A DNA stretch of 64,000 nt, taken from contig JAZGTN010000097.1 in NCBI GenBank assembly GCA_037783415.1, forward strand, positions 2,170,001-2,234,000. The letters are read 5' to 3'. Below, piece by piece: positions 63,419 to 64,000 of the stretch. The notes below the pieces were generated by a model, which made no database searches, had not been told where the DNA came from, and worked only from the letters and a program-made list of their open reading frames with translations. Numbering within the stretch: position 1 is the first letter of the stretch; each line of letters begins with the position of its first letter. Origin of the DNA: Leptasterias polaris. Its lineage: Eukaryota; Echinodermata; Asteroidea; Forcipulatida; Asteriidae. Position numbers and translations under genes: made by a program.

Positions 63419-64000
63419 AATAATAATAATAATAAAACTTATAATGCGCCGGTATCCATCACAAGTGATGCTCATGGCGCAAGGAAGGAAACACATGAAT
63501 CTAGTGAAAAGCGGCTGTGAAAAAGTGGGTTTTGAGAGCCTCTTTGAACTTATGAATAGATGTCATGTTACGGATATTAAGAGGCAGATTGTTCCAAAGT
63601 AGCGGACCAGCATGAGAAAATGCCCTATCCCCCAAGAGTTGTGAGTTTTAGGAACAACCAGTAACGAAGAAGTTGATGATCTAAGACATCTTGAAGGATT
63701 GTAACGGGTGATTAATTGACAATTATACTGAGGAGCAGAACCATGTAAAGAATGAAAAACAAGCAAAAGTAATTTATATTCAATGCGATATTGAACAGGG
63801 AGCCAGTGAAGAGCATTCAAAACCGGGGTGATGTGGATTCTACTAGGGGACATAGAGACCAAGCGAGCTGCAGTGTTTTGCAGTCGTTGCAGACGTGAGA
63901 TTTGAGTCTGTTGTAGAAGACAGAAGAGTGAATTACAATAATCAAACCGAGATGAAATGTGAGCATGAACAATTTTTTCTGTGGATGAACGAGTTAAATA
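63419..64000 (-). pseudogene. Non-LTR retrotransposon (CR1/L2-like) 3' end, partial
   Basis: Minus-strand frames read YCNSLFCLLQQTQISRLQRL, then HITPVLNALHWLPVQYRIEY, and after one frameshift near 63625 GPLLWNNLPLNIR: the C-terminal thumb region typical of CR1/L2-clade reverse transcriptase ORFs. A stop, a short 3' UTR and a TAT/ATT tail (63419-63433) follow. Continues beyond the window. Frameshift means it is not functional. Confidence 0.85.

Overview
The window is invertebrate nuclear DNA. It has AT-rich introns, GT-AG splice sites, tRNA-derived SINEs with ATT-repeat tails, and a very dense load of MITE-type DNA transposons. The repeat types, together with protein matches recalled from known metazoan families, suggest a marine deuterostome, most likely an echinoderm such as a sea star. 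The organism call is inference.

Layout. (1) About 4.0-39.5 kb, minus strand: the Aquarius RNA helicase gene (AQR). I traced 37 coding exons in phase, giving 1383 residues from the start codon. The short, poorly conserved C-terminal tail was not found and probably lies left of the window. (2) 0.46-3.42 kb: a complete piggyBac transposon with an intact 728-residue transposase, 12-bp inverted ends and TTAA target duplications. It sits inside an older MITE. (3) 36.2-38.3 kb, inside AQR intron 3: a short LTR retrotransposon without pol. (4) 39.5-48.2 kb: intergenic, rich in TTAA-flanked MITEs. (5) 48.2-50.0 kb, plus strand: a two-exon gene of 357 residues that I do not recognise. (6) 53.95-61.45 kb, minus strand: the last six exons of a WD40-repeat protein ending in C2H2-type zinc fingers, resembling ZNF106. 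It continues beyond the right edge. (7) 63.4-64.0 kb: the 3' end of a non-LTR retrotransposon.

The most notable feature is the layered transposon landscape. An intact piggyBac coexists with several unrelated-looking TTAA-flanked MITE families. On two independent occasions a TTAA-type element has landed in the CTTAAG of the same host MITE family. Other structure includes a 52-bp satellite (14 copies) in AQR intron 6, a 70-bp satellite (about 32 copies, with a higher-order duplication) in an intron of the WD40 gene, and a 17-bp minisatellite abutting a splice donor.

Coordinates of exons were derived by hand from splice signals and reading-frame continuity. Repeat boundaries without target duplications are approximate.
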